From: Streptomyces asoensis
GTDB lineage: Bacteria; Actinomycetota; Actinomycetes; Streptomycetales; Streptomycetaceae
NCBI RefSeq assembly: GCF_013085465.1
Contig: NZ_CP049838.1
Location: 620,001-684,000, forward strand
DNA: 64,000 nt
Direction: 5' to 3'
Part shown: positions 51,230-60,970 of the stretch, piece by piece
Position numbering within the stretch: position 1 is the stretch's first letter
Layout of the letters: the number at the start of each line of letters is the position of its first letter
Notes under the pieces: model-generated
Database searches by the model: none
What the model was told of the DNA's origin: nothing
The model's input: the letters and a program-made list of their open reading frames with translations, nothing else
Made by a program: the position numbers and the translations under genes

Positions 51230-52168
51230 ATGGCGCGAAAGGGTGTACGACCCGCTCGACCCGCTGCGGGGCACGAGGTGGAGCGGATGCTCGACGAGCT
51301 CTACGTCACACCGCCGGCCGACTTCGTCTCCCGACGGGAGCAACTGGCCGCCGAGGCCGAGCGCGACGGGCGCGGGGACGATGCACGTCGGATCCATGCC
51401 GCCCGGCGCCCCACCCTCGCGGCCTGGGCGGCGAACCTGCTGCTGCGCTCGCAGCCGCAGGAGAGCGGGCAATTCCTGGAGCTGGGGCGGGCGCTGCGCG
51501 AGGCGTACCGGACCCTGGACGCCGACGGGATCAGGGAGCTGTCCGAGCAGCGCCGGAGCATCGTCTCCGCGCTGTCCCGCCAGGCCGCCGAGCTGGCTCG
51601 TGATGCCGGTCACCGGTTGTCGGGCGCGGCTCGGCAGGACGTCGAATCCACCCTGCGCGCGGTGCTCGCCGACGAGGACGCGGCGGAGCGGTGGGCCACC
51701 GGTCGCCTGGAGAGCGCCCTCACCCCGCCGGCCGACTTTCCGTCCCGCGACGCGACGACAGCCGGCCCCTCGCGCAGACCGGCCCGACCGGCGCCCGCGC
51801 CGCCGGACACACGGTCCCGCGCGAAGGACGAGCTCGCCGAGCGGCGCCGCCGACGGCAGCAGCAGCTCGGCCAGGCCCGCCGGTCGGCGCAAGCCGCCGA
51901 CCGCCGGCTCCGTGAGGCGAGCGCCGGACGGGCCGATGCCGACGCGTCGCTCCAGCAGGCCCGCGAACGGCACGACCGGGCCCGTGAGCACGAGTCCGCG
52001 GCGGAGGAGCGGCTGCGACAGGCGCGCCAGGAGCTCCGGCGCGCCGAGCAGGACCAGAAGGAGGCCGAGGAACGGCTGCGGACCGCCGCCGAGGCGGTGG
52101 ACCGGGCCGAGCGGGCAGCCCGGGACGCCGCGCAGGAGGTGGCCCGGCTGGCCGAACCGACCGAGTAG
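51230..52168 (+). CDS. Coiled-coil cytosolic protein, unknown function
   Basis: The 312-residue protein begins with a helical domain (VERMLDELYVTPPADFVSRR, then RRPTLAAWAANLLLRSQPQE, about 10-155), then a Pro-rich linker (about 165-195), and a long charged coiled coil (about 200-308; RRRRQQQLGQARRSAQAADR, AEERLRQARQELRRAEQDQK). There is no signal peptide or membrane segment. This organisation is common in Streptomyces, but I know no function. ATG 51230 was chosen because the conserved start MARKG follows it. Confidence 0.75.
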   Translation: MARKGVRPARPAAGHEVERMLDELYVTPPADFVSRREQLAAEAERDGRGDDARRIHAARRPTLAAWAANLLLRSQPQESGQFLELGRALREAYRTLDADGIRELSEQRRSIVSALSRQAAELARDAGHRLSGAARQDVESTLRAVLADEDAAERWATGRLESALTPPADFPSRDATTAGPSRRPARPAPAPPDTRSRAKDELAERRRRRQQQLGQARRSAQAADRRLREASAGRADADASLQQARERHDRAREHESAAEERLRQARQELRRAEQDQKEAEERLRTAAEAVDRAERAARDAAQEVARLAEPTE

Positions 52169-52406
52169 GTCTCCTGGTGTCCGCTCGCCCGACGGCCGCT
52201 GAACACCGGGACGTGTGAGCGCAGGGGCCGGCGGTCGGCCCGCCGGGCCCCGGCCTGGTGGACGGCGGCGGGCGCGCCACGGATCACGCGTCGGCTCCGC
52301 GCCGGCGCTCATGGCCGGTGGCGGTCGCATCCCGCATGGTGAGGGGCGTCCGGTGGTGCGACGCTGGAGGCAAGGGCGTCCGACACAGGACAGGCCGGGA
52401 GGGCCG

Positions 52407-53885
52407 ATGGGACGTGATGTCCCGGCGCTGGTCTTCACCCGCGAGGACCGCCGCCGGTACCGGATCAAGATGCAGGAGTGCCTCGATGTGTTCGCGCAGA
52501 TGCTGCGCGAGTCGCGGTTCGAGTCCGAGCGGCCCCAGGTGGGTCTCGAGATCGAGCTGAACCTGGTCGACGACGAGGCCGAGCCGACGATGCGCAACAG
52601 CGATGTGCTCGACGCGATCGCGGATCCCGCCTGGTCCACCGAGCTCGGCCGCTTCAACCTCGAGATCAATGTGCCGCCGCGCCGTCTGACGCAGGGCGGC
52701 CCCGACGCCTGGGAGGCCGAGATCCGTGCCGCGCTCAATCACGCCGAGCAGCGTGCCCGGTCGGTCGGCACGCATCTGATCATGATCGGCATTCTGCCCA
52801 CGCTGCGACAGGAGGACGTCGGCGAGTCGGCGCTGTCGGAGAACGCCCGCTACCGGCTGCTCAACGACCAGGTGTTCGCCGCGCGGGGCGAGGATCTGCA
52901 CATCGAGCTGGACGGTGTCGACCGGCTGCGGACCTACGCGGACACGATCACTCCGGAGGCCGCGTGCACCAGTACGCAGTTCCATCTCCAGGTCTCCCCC
53001 GAGGAGTTCGCCGCCTACTGGAACGCGGCGCAGGCGATCGCCGGCGTCCAGGTGGCACTGGCGGCCAACTCACCGTTCCTGTTCGGGAAGGAGTTGTGGC
53101 ACGAGACCCGGATCCCGCTGTTCGAGCAGGCCACCGACACCCGCCCGCAGGAGATCAAGGTGCAGGGCGTACGGCCCCGGGTGTGGTTCGGGGAGCGGTG
53201 GATCACCAGCGTCTTCGACCTCTTCGAGGAGAACCTGCGCTACTTCCCCGCGCTGCTGCCCCTGTGCGACGAGCAGGATCCGCGCGACACGCTGGCCGGA
53301 GGGGACGTTCCGGAACTGGGCGAGCTGACCCTGCACAACGGCACCATCTACCGCTGGAACCGTCCGGTCTACGCCGTCGCCAACGACCAGCCGCATGTGA
53401 GGGTGGAGAACCGCTGTCTGCCGGCCGGTCCGACCGTCGCCGACACCCTCGCCAACGGCGCCTTCTACTACGGCCTCACCCGGGCCCTGGTGGAGGACGA
53501 GCGGCCGGTCTGGTCACGGATGTCCTTCCGGGCCGCCGAGGAGAATCTGCACACGGCGGCGCGGGACGGCATCGACGCCCGGCTGTACTGGCCCGGCATG
53601 GGCGAGGCGCCGGTGGCCGAGCTCGTACTGCGCCGCCTGCTGCCGCTGGCCCACCGGGGGCTGGAACTCTCCGGGATGGACGCGGCCTGGCGGGAACCAC
53701 TGCTCGGGATCATCGAACAACGGTGCGTCACCGGCCGTAACGGCGCCGTCTGGCAGAAGGAGATGTTCCATCGCATCACCGCCTCCGCCCAGGCCGGCCG
53801 CCACGAGGCGCTGCGGCGGATGACGCAGCTCTACATCGACTACATGCACCTCAACGCCCCCGCCCACACCTGGCCGGTCGACTGA
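52407..53885 (+). CDS. Glutamate-cysteine ligase family protein (GCS2)
   Basis: The 492-residue protein shows the GCS2 core: QVGLEIELNLVDDEAEPTM (metal/ATP site entry, about 50-68), LGRFNLEINVPPRR (about 92-105), a STQFHLQVSP segment near 190 and PHVRVENRCLPAGPT near 332. Members join glutamate to cysteine or another amine using ATP. In actinobacteria relatives act in ergothioneine synthesis (EgtA) or as unassigned carboxylate-amine ligases, so the substrate is open. ATG 52407 is preceded by GGGAGGG. Confidence 0.85.
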   Translation: MGRDVPALVFTREDRRRYRIKMQECLDVFAQMLRESRFESERPQVGLEIELNLVDDEAEPTMRNSDVLDAIADPAWSTELGRFNLEINVPPRRLTQGGPDAWEAEIRAALNHAEQRARSVGTHLIMIGILPTLRQEDVGESALSENARYRLLNDQVFAARGEDLHIELDGVDRLRTYADTITPEAACTSTQFHLQVSPEEFAAYWNAAQAIAGVQVALAANSPFLFGKELWHETRIPLFEQATDTRPQEIKVQGVRPRVWFGERWITSVFDLFEENLRYFPALLPLCDEQDPRDTLAGGDVPELGELTLHNGTIYRWNRPVYAVANDQPHVRVENRCLPAGPTVADTLANGAFYYGLTRALVEDERPVWSRMSFRAAEENLHTAARDGIDARLYWPGMGEAPVAELVLRRLLPLAHRGLELSGMDAAWREPLLGIIEQRCVTGRNGAVWQKEMFHRITASAQAGRHEALRRMTQLYIDYMHLNAPAHTWPVD

Positions 53886-53981
53886 GGGAAGACCCTCGCC
53901 GACCGCCCCGATCAGAGACTGTGAGCGCCGACACGACCCCCTCGATTCGGCAGCGCTCGCAGGACCGTGCAGGATAGAACC

Positions 53982-54479
53982 ATGACGTTCAAGATCTACT
54001 TCGACATCACCATCAACGACGAGCCCGCCGGGCGGATCAACTTCAACCTGTTCGAAGACGTCGTCCCCAAGACGGCCGAGAACTTCCGCGCGCTGGCCAC
54101 CGGCGAGAAGGGCTTCGGTTTCGCCGGCTCTTCCTTCCACCGGGTCATCCCCGACTTCATGCTCCAGGGCGGCGACTTCACCCGCGGCAACGGAACGGGC
54201 GGCAAGAGCATCTACGGCGAGAAGTTCGCCGACGAGAACTTCCAGCTCAAGCACGACCGGCCCGGCCTGCTCTCCATGGCCAACGCCGGCCCCAACAGCA
54301 ACGGCTCGCAGTTCTTCATCACCACGATCGTCACCGACTGGCTCGACGGCAAGCACGTGGTGTTCGGCGAGGTCGCCGACGAGGCCAGCATGGCCCTCGT
54401 CAAGAAGATCGAGTCCTACGGCTCGCGCAGCGGTTCGACCTCGGCGAAGATCACCATCGCGGAGTCCGGCCAGCTCTGA
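53982..54479 (+). CDS. Cyclophilin-type peptidyl-prolyl isomerase
   Basis: The 165-residue protein is a single cyclophilin domain with catalytic Arg in [20 protein letters not shown], the [12 protein letters not shown] segment, and [12 protein letters not shown]. It resembles eukaryote-like cyclophilin A in length and sequence ([17 protein letters not shown]), as several Streptomyces cyclophilins do. No signal peptide, so cytosolic. It speeds cis-trans isomerisation of X-Pro bonds. ATG 53982 is preceded by AGGAT. A 13-bp hairpin ends the unit. Confidence 0.95.
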   Translation: MTFKIYFDITINDEPAGRINFNLFEDVVPKTAENFRALATGEKGFGFAGSSFHRVIPDFMLQGGDFTRGNGTGGKSIYGEKFADENFQLKHDRPGLLSMANAGPNSNGSQFFITTIVTDWLDGKHVVFGEVADEASMALVKKIESYGSRSGSTSAKITIAESGQL

Positions 54480-54495
54480 CCCCGGTCGTGAGCGC

Positions 54496-54526
54496 CCGCC
54501 GGCCGGGGGTCATCCCCGGCCGGCGG
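54496..54526. terminator. Hairpin terminator after the cyclophilin gene
   Basis: Arms 54496-54508 and 54514-54526 are complementary over 13 bp round a GTCAT loop. It starts 17 bp after the cyclophilin stop and also faces the convergent reductase gene. Confidence 0.85.
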
Positions 54527-54637
54527 CGCGAGCGCCGTCGTTCCGGGCGCGGGTACACGGGCATGCTTGACATGATCAGGCCAGGGTCACCTCGACCGGC
54601 AGCCTCTTGATGCCGGTGAGCCGCGGGGCGTCGGACG

Positions 54638-55369
54638 TCAGCGGTAGTCGGGGTTGGGCGCGTCGAAGCGGCAGCCCGCGTCCCACTCCGAACGCTGGTT
54701 GCCGTGGGCGGGGACGCCGCCGTTGCGCTTGAGCAGGGTCGCGAGGTGCATCAGGTTCCACGTCATGAAGGTCGTGTTGCGGTTGGTGAAGTCGTTCTCC
54801 GGACCGCCCGAGCCGGGATCCAGATACGAAGGCCCGGGACCCGCCGGCCCGATCCAGCCGGCGTCCGCCTGGGGCGGGATCGTGTAGCCGAGGTGCTGGA
54901 GGCTGTAGAGGATGTTCATCGCGCAGTGCTTCACGCCGTCCTCGTTGCCGGTGATCAGACAGCCGCCGACCCGGCCGTAGAAGGCGTACTGGCCCTGCGG
55001 GTTGAGCAGGCCGGAGCAGCTGTAGAGGCGCTCGACGACCTTCTTCGTCACGGAGCTGTTGTCGCCGAGCCAGATCGGTCCGGCCAGCACCAGGATGTCG
55101 GCAGCCATCACCCGCTCGTACAGGGCCGGCCAGGCGTCGGTGGCGAAGCCGTGTCCGGTCATGTCCGGGTAGACGCCGGGGGCGATGTCGTGGTCGACGG
55201 CCCGGATCTCGTCGGTGCTCACCCCGTGCGCGTCCATGACGGCCCGGCTCTTGTCGACCAGGCCCTGGGTGTGGCTGAGCTGCGGGGACGGTTTGAGGGT
55301 GCAGTTGACGAACAGGGCGCTGAGGTCGGCGAAGCGGTACGTGTCGTCGGAGGAGGGCGAGGCTGCCAT
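54638..55369 (-). CDS. Flavodoxin-like NAD(P)H-dependent oxidoreductase
   Basis: The 243-residue protein has the flavodoxin fold: ALFVNCTLKPSPQLSHTQGL as the FMN-phosphate loop (about 18-37), ADILVLAGPIWLGDNSSVTK (about 88-107) and AFYGRVGGCLITGNEDGVKH. Such proteins bind FMN and reduce quinones, azo or nitro compounds. ATG 55369 has GGGAG upstream. It is divergent from the epimerase gene at 55515. No partner gene is apparent. Confidence 0.88.
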   Translation of the reverse strand: MAASPSSDDTYRFADLSALFVNCTLKPSPQLSHTQGLVDKSRAVMDAHGVSTDEIRAVDHDIAPGVYPDMTGHGFATDAWPALYERVMAADILVLAGPIWLGDNSSVTKKVVERLYSCSGLLNPQGQYAFYGRVGGCLITGNEDGVKHCAMNILYSLQHLGYTIPPQADAGWIGPAGPGPSYLDPGSGGPENDFTNRNTTFMTWNLMHLATLLKRNGGVPAHGNQRSEWDAGCRFDAPNPDYR

Positions 55370-55514
55370 GACGGTCTCCCTTGCTGAAGGCGTGGGAAGC
55401 GTCTCGCGGAGAGTCCGTTTCGTCCCGGTCCGACGCGCGTACTGCGTCTTACGGAGTGATGACGTGCCGGGCGGGTCACGGGGCCCGGACCGGCCGCGGC
55501 CCTAGCGTGGCCGT

Positions 55515-56516
55515 ATGCGTGTACTGGTCACCGGCGGTGCCGGGTTCATCGGGTCCCATGTCGTCGACGCCCTGCGTGCGCGCGGGCACGAGGCGCTCGT
55601 GTACGACGTCCGGCAGGACCCCGCCGCCGACGTGCGCGATCCCGTTGCGGTCGCCCGTGCCCTCGCCGGTGTCGACGCCGTCTGTCACCAGGCCGCGATG
55701 GTCGGGCTCGGCGACGGGGTCACCGACGCGGCGGAATACGTCTCACGCAACGACCTGGGCACGGCCGTCCTGCTCGCCGCCATGGCCGGGTCCGGCGTCG
55801 GGCGGCTCGTGCTCGCCGGGTCGATGGTCGTGTACGGGGAGGGGCGCTACGAGTGCCGGGAGCACGGGGTGGTGCGACCGCGGCCACGGGCCGTCGCCGA
55901 TCTGGACGCGGGGCGGTTCGAGCCGCCGTGCCCGGCGTGCGGCAGGGCTCTCGCCCCCGGGCTCGTCGCCGAGGACGCCCCCGCCGATCCGCGCAACGTG
56001 TACGCCACGACCAAGCTGGCCCAGGAGCACCTGGCCGCCGCCTGGGCCAGGTCGACGGGCGGGACGGCGGTGTCGCTGCGCTACCACAACGTGTACGGAC
56101 CCCGGATGCCCCGTGACACCCCGTACGCCGGAGTCGCCTCCTTCTTCCGCTCCGCGCTGGCCCGGGGCGAGGCCCCGCGCGTCTTCGAGGACGGGCGGCA
56201 GCGGCGGGACTTCGTGCACGTACGGGACGTGGCCGCCGCGAATCTGGCCGCGCTGGACGCCGACACGCCGAAGGGCGCGCTGACGGCGTACAACACCGGC
56301 AGCGGGGAGCCGCACACGGTGGGCGAGATGGCGCGGACCCTGGCCGCCGCGTACGGCGGGCCCCGGCCGGTCGTCACCGGCGAGTACCGGCTGGGCGACG
56401 TCCGCCACATCACGGCGGACTCCGCCCGGCTGCGGGCCGAGCTGGGCTGGAAGCCCCAGGTCGGGTTCCAGGAGGGGATGCGGGAGTTCGCGCGGGCCGG
56501 ACTGCGCGGGGAGTGA
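55515..56516 (+). CDS. NAD-dependent epimerase/dehydratase (extended SDR) with CxxC insert
   Basis: The 333-residue protein has the GGAGFIGSH NAD-binding loop (7-15), catalytic Tyr163-x3-Lys167 in VYATTK, YHNVYGPRMP and a C-terminal substrate domain (RDFVHVRDVAAANL, LGWKP). It should act on an NDP-sugar. Unusually, a segment between the serine-containing strand and the Tyr/Lys pair holds Cys114 and CPAC (Cys139, Cys142), which could bind zinc. It sits beside a two-component system and a GT2/methyltransferase set; a role in envelope or exopolysaccharide sugars is possible (inference). Confidence 0.9.
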   Translation: MRVLVTGGAGFIGSHVVDALRARGHEALVYDVRQDPAADVRDPVAVARALAGVDAVCHQAAMVGLGDGVTDAAEYVSRNDLGTAVLLAAMAGSGVGRLVLAGSMVVYGEGRYECREHGVVRPRPRAVADLDAGRFEPPCPACGRALAPGLVAEDAPADPRNVYATTKLAQEHLAAAWARSTGGTAVSLRYHNVYGPRMPRDTPYAGVASFFRSALARGEAPRVFEDGRQRRDFVHVRDVAAANLAALDADTPKGALTAYNTGSGEPHTVGEMARTLAAAYGGPRPVVTGEYRLGDVRHITADSARLRAELGWKPQVGFQEGMREFARAGLRGE

Positions 56517-56543
56517 GCGGCCGGGGCGGGAGCCGGCGGGCCC

Positions 56544-57655
56544 TCAGGGGGCCGTCGGCAGGGTCACCTCGAAGCGGCAGCCGCCCGGGATGTTGCGTAC
56601 CGTGGCCCACCCCTGGTGGGCCTCCACGATGCCCCGCACGATGGCGAGGCCCAGCCCCGCGCCGGCCGGCGGGGTCCGGGCGTGCGTGCCGCGCCACCCG
56701 GTGTCGAAGACACGCGGCAGATCCTCCTCGGGGATGCCGCCGCAGCCGTCGGTGACGGAGACGACGACCCCGGCGGGCGAACGTTCGGCGGCGACGGCGA
56801 CCGTGCCGTCGGCGGGCGTGCGCCGGATGGCGTTGACGAGCAGATTGCCCAGCACCCGGCTCATCTCCTTGCCGTCCACCTCGACCGGGAGAGGCTCGAC
56901 ACGGCCGCCGACGAGTCGTACGCCGTGTTCGCGGGCGAGCGGGTCGGCGCCGGCGAGGGCATCGCCGACCAGGTCGTACACGGACATGCGGGAGGTGGAG
57001 AGCGCGAGCGCACCGGCATGTATGCGGGAGAGCTCGAACAGGTCGCCCACCATGTCGTTGAGCCGCTCCACCTCGGTGCGGATCTGGCGCAGATAGCGGT
57101 CGGGGTCGGCCGCGACGCCGTCCTCCAGCGCCTCCGACATGGCGCGCAGTCCGGCCAGCGGAGTGCGCAGGTCGTGCGAGATCCAGGCGACGAGTTCACG
57201 TCGGGACGTCTCCAGGGCGCGTTCGCGGTCCCGGGACTCGGCGAGCTTCCCGCTGGTGGCCGCCAGCTCACGGCTCAGCGCGTCCAGTTCGGCGGTGGTC
57301 GGACCGTCGGGGGCGGTGAAGGCACCGCCGTCGCCGAACGAACGGGCGGCACGGGTGAGTTCACGGCTGCGGGCGACCACCCAGCGACCGAGGAGAAGGG
57401 CGGTGGCCAGGGAGACCACCGCGGCCATCGCCACGACCGTCGTCACGACACTCAGGTCGTGCCCGGACAGGAACATCGCCTGGGCCACGGCCAGCGTGCC
57501 CGCCAGCATCGCGGTCACGGCGACGGCGGCCACCACGGTGAGCGACGCGGTGAGCGACCGGCGGCGCAGCAGCCACAGCGCCCCCGCGCCGACCAGCCCG
57601 GCGAGCAGGGCGCCGAGGAAGGCGAACAGGGCGATGAGCAGGGTGTCGCGCACGG

Positions 57656-57659
<4 letters not shown>
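56544..57659 (-). CDS. Sensor histidine kinase
   Basis: The 371-residue protein has three or four membrane helices in the first 95 residues (LLIALFAFLGALLAGLVGAG and later pairs), a short HAMP-like linker, the phosphoacceptor His162 in AWISHDLRTPLAGLRAM, and a HATPase domain with LGNLLVNAIRRTP, VTDGCGGIPEEDL and GAGLGLAIVRGIVE. The N box has R where most kinases have K/H (NAIRRTP). The loops outside the membrane are very short, so it probably senses a membrane event. Its GTG start overlaps the response-regulator stop by 4 nt. Confidence 0.92.
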
Positions 57660-58387
<728 letters not shown>

Positions 58388-58510
58388 GCGCCCAGCCTCG
58401 CACCGCGACCCGGTCCGTGCGGCGCCGCGGGCGCCCCGGCGCCCGGACGTCCGCGTTTCGTAAGGAGCCGAAGCCCGGTTTGTCCTGTTCGCGTTCGTAG
58501 GGTGAAGACC

Positions 58511-59200
58511 GTGACCACGGACGTAGAAGTAGATGTCGTGCTCCCCTGTCTCAACGAGGCCGAGGCACTCCCCTGGGTGCTCGCCCGCCTGCCCGGCGGC
58601 TGGCGGGCCCTCGTCGTCGACAACGGCTCCACCGACGGCTCGGCGGAGATCGCCCGCGCTCTCGGCGCGAGAGTCGTCCACGAGCCGCGCCGGGGCTTCG
58701 GCGCCGCCTGCCACGCCGGACTGACCGCCGCCACCGCCGACGTCGTCTGCTTCTGCGACTGCGACGCCTCCCTCGACCCGGCGCTGCTCGTGCCGTTCGT
58801 CCACGAGGTCCGCGCCGGCACGGCCGATCTGGTGCTCGGCCGCAGGCGGCCGCTGGGCCGGGGCGCGTGGCCCGCGCACGCCCGGGCCGGCAACCTCGCG
58901 CTCGCCCGGCTCCTGCGCCGCCGCACCGGGCTGCGCCTGCACGACCTCGGCCCGCTGCGGGCCGCCCGCCGTGAGCCGCTGCTCGCCCTCGGGCTCACCG
59001 ACCGGCGCAGCGGCTACCCGCTGGAGATGGTGGTGCGCGCCGCCGACGCGGGCTGGCGGATCACCGAGCACGACGTCCCCTACCTGCCCCGTACGGGCGT
59101 TTCGAAGGTGACGGGCACCTGGCGCGGCACCTGGCAGGCGGTCCGGGACATGAGCCGCGTCCTCAACGGCGTTCCGGCGCGCGAAGGGGTCGCACGGTGA
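58511..59200 (+). CDS. Glycosyltransferase family 2
   Basis: The 229-residue protein has a GT-A fold: VDVVLPCLNEAEALPWVLA at the N-terminus, VVDNGSTDGSAEIA, and the metal-binding CDCDASLDPALLVPF. The GYPLEMVVRAADAGWRITEH segment resembles dolichyl-phosphate or polyprenyl-phosphate sugar synthases, but no C-terminal membrane helices are present. It should move a sugar from an NDP donor to a lipid or cell-surface acceptor. The GTG at 58511 is preceded by AGGGTG. The next two genes overlap in series by 4 nt each. Confidence 0.88.
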   Translation: MTTDVEVDVVLPCLNEAEALPWVLARLPGGWRALVVDNGSTDGSAEIARALGARVVHEPRRGFGAACHAGLTAATADVVCFCDCDASLDPALLVPFVHEVRAGTADLVLGRRRPLGRGAWPAHARAGNLALARLLRRRTGLRLHDLGPLRAARREPLLALGLTDRRSGYPLEMVVRAADAGWRITEHDVPYLPRTGVSKVTGTWRGTWQAVRDMSRVLNGVPAREGVAR

Positions 59201-59814
59201 CCACGCTGCTCGTCATCGCCAAGGAACCGCGGCCGGGCCGGGTGAAGACCCGGCTCACCCCGCCGTTCACCCCACGGGAGGCGGCCGCGCTGGCGGAGGC
59301 GGCTCTGTCCGACACCCTGCGGGTGGTCGCGGCCACGCCCGCCTCCCGTCGCGTCCTGGTGCTGGACGGCGCCCCCGGGCCCTGGCTGCCGTCCGGATTC
59401 GACGTCCTACCGCAGTGCGCGGGCGGACTCGACGAACGGCTCGCGGACGCCTTCGCCCGGTGCGACGGCCCGGCCCTCCTCATCGGGATGGACACTCCGC
59501 AGGTGACGCCGGAGCTGCTGACCGCCGACTTCGACGGCTGCGACGCGTACTTCGGCCCGGCGCGGGACGGCGGCTTCTGGGCCCTGGGGCTCGCCGAGCC
59601 CGATCCCGCTCTGCTGCGGGGCGTGCCCATGTCGACGCCTTCGACGGGGGCCGTGCAGCGGGCGCGGCTCGTCGGCGCGGGGCTGCGGGTGCGCGACCTG
59701 CCGTGTCTGCGGGACGTGGACACCGCCCCGGACGCGGCGGCCGTCGCCGCGCTGGCCCCGCACAGCCGCTTCGCCGCCCGTCTCGCCGGGTTCACGGCCG
59801 CGGTGAGCCGATGA
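59197..59814 (+). CDS. DUF2064/TIGR04282-type glycosyltransferase-like protein
   Basis: The 205-residue protein begins LLVIAKEPRPGRVKTRLTPP, the hallmark of the DUF2064 family (nucleotidyl/glycosyltransferase fold), and has GMDTPQVTPELL and DAYFGPARDGGFWALGL. Relatives are annotated in arsenosugar biosynthesis, but in actinobacteria the family accompanies a GT2 and a methyltransferase as here. The function is not established. The GTG start overlaps the GT2 stop (GTGA). Confidence 0.85.
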   Translation: MTTLLVIAKEPRPGRVKTRLTPPFTPREAAALAEAALSDTLRVVAATPASRRVLVLDGAPGPWLPSGFDVLPQCAGGLDERLADAFARCDGPALLIGMDTPQVTPELLTADFDGCDAYFGPARDGGFWALGLAEPDPALLRGVPMSTPSTGAVQRARLVGAGLRVRDLPCLRDVDTAPDAAAVAALAPHSRFAARLAGFTAAVSR

Positions 59815-60647
59815 GCACCGCGTACGACCTGACCGGGGCCGGCGCCGGCCCCGCCGACGGCGGGGTGGCGGGGGTCGCGGGGGTCGCGGGGGTCGTCGCG
59901 GGGGTCGCCACCGACTGGGCCGCCGCCGACCCGTACAGCGCCGCCCTGCGCACCGGCCGGGGCCCGCTGTTCCTGCGCCGCGCCGACGGCTGGCTGCTGC
60001 CGCTGGAGGTGGAACGGTGGTGCGCCCGCGCCGACCCGGCCGATCTGGCGATCCTGGACCGGTGCGAGGGAGCGGTGCTGGACGTGGGCTGCGGCCCCGG
60101 TCGGCTGGTGGCCGAACTCGCCGCCCGGGGGCGGACCGTGCTGGGCATCGACGTCAGCGAGGCCGCCGTCGCCCACACGCTGGAGCTGGGCGGGCAGGCG
60201 CTGCGGCGGTCGGTCTTCGACCCGTTGCCGGGCGAGGGGCGCTGGGCGACCGTGCTGCTCATCGACGGCAATGTCGGCATCGGCGGCGACCCGCTCGCCC
60301 TGCTGCGCCGGGCGGCCGCCCTGCTCGTCCCGGGCGGCCTGCTGATCGCGGAGACCGTACCGGTGGACGTGGACGAGCGGGCCGAGGTCGAGGTCGTCGA
60401 CCTGTCCGGGGCGCGCGGCACCGGCCGGGCGTTCCCCTGGGCGCGGCTCGGCACGCCGGCCCTGCTGCGGTACGCGGCCCGCGAGGACTGGCGGGCGGCC
60501 GGTCAGTGGACGGCCGGCGGCCGCTGTTTCGTCGCCCTGCGCAGTCGCAGCGCGAGGAGCAGCGCCGATCCGCCGAAGAGCACCGCGGTGATCAGCAGCC
60601 AGTGGGCGAGGAACCCGTCCGCCGAGCGGCCGGTGGCCGACCGGTAA
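59811..60647 (+). CDS. SAM-dependent methyltransferase
   Basis: The 278-residue protein has a Rossmann methyltransferase core: LDVGCGPGRLVAELAARGRT as motif I (about 91-110), GIDVSEAAVAHTLE and VLLIDGNVGIGGDP. It starts in an ATGA overlap with the previous gene. Near the N-terminus a GVAG repeat (9-bp DNA unit) occurs. The last 35 residues (from about 244) look unlike the family and run antisense to the next gene for 145 bp, suggesting that the original stop near 60540 was lost. Substrate is unknown; it belongs with the GT2 and DUF2064 genes. Confidence 0.85.
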   Translation: MSTAYDLTGAGAGPADGGVAGVAGVAGVVAGVATDWAAADPYSAALRTGRGPLFLRRADGWLLPLEVERWCARADPADLAILDRCEGAVLDVGCGPGRLVAELAARGRTVLGIDVSEAAVAHTLELGGQALRRSVFDPLPGEGRWATVLLIDGNVGIGGDPLALLRRAAALLVPGGLLIAETVPVDVDERAEVEVVDLSGARGTGRAFPWARLGTPALLRYAAREDWRAAGQWTAGGRCFVALRSRSARSSADPPKSTAVISSQWARNPSAERPVADR

Positions 60648-60970
60648 CGGAGCTCCACCATCCCGCTGATCAGCGGGAACCACACGAGCAGCAGCAGCCC
60701 GGAGAGCGCGGCCGGCACCCGGACGTACATCGCCCACCGCCGGTGACCGGTCGCGTCGAGCCCCTGGACGACAGCCCGGTCGGCCACGGCGTACAGGGGC
60801 AGCAGCGCGAGGTCGTGCAGCAGCGCCGCCCCCACCCACCACAGCGCCACGCCGAACCAGTCGTCGGCGAGGAGACGTACGCCCGCGTAGGCGGCGAGCG
60901 CGAACGAGCAGGCGAGCAGGAGGATCTGGAAGGGGCTGCCGATCGCCGGCCGTCGTCGCACGGGTGTCAT
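60503..60970 (-). CDS. Integral membrane protein paired with the molybdopterin oxidoreductase
   Basis: The 155-residue protein has about four hydrophobic segments (QILLLACSFALAAYAGVRLL, FGVALWWVGAALLHDLALLP, VPAALSGLLLLVWFPLISG, HWLLITAVLFGGSALLLALR). Its ATG overlaps the stop of the molybdopterin oxidoreductase gene by 4 nt, so it is co-translated. Histidines in or near the segments (ALLHDLALLP) might allow haem binding, but this is not clear. I do not recognise a named family. Confidence 0.75.
   Translation of the reverse strand: MTPVRRRPAIGSPFQILLLACSFALAAYAGVRLLADDWFGVALWWVGAALLHDLALLPLYAVADRAVVQGLDATGHRRWAMYVRVPAALSGLLLLVWFPLISGMVELRYRSATGRSADGFLAHWLLITAVLFGGSALLLALRLRRATKQRPPAVH

Noticed and set aside
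54576..54637. Possible tail of a lost gene (APRLTGIKRLPVEVTLA then stop, minus strand)
   Set aside because: The ending is reminiscent of a P450 C-terminus, but fewer than 20 residues are visible and nothing upstream supports it.
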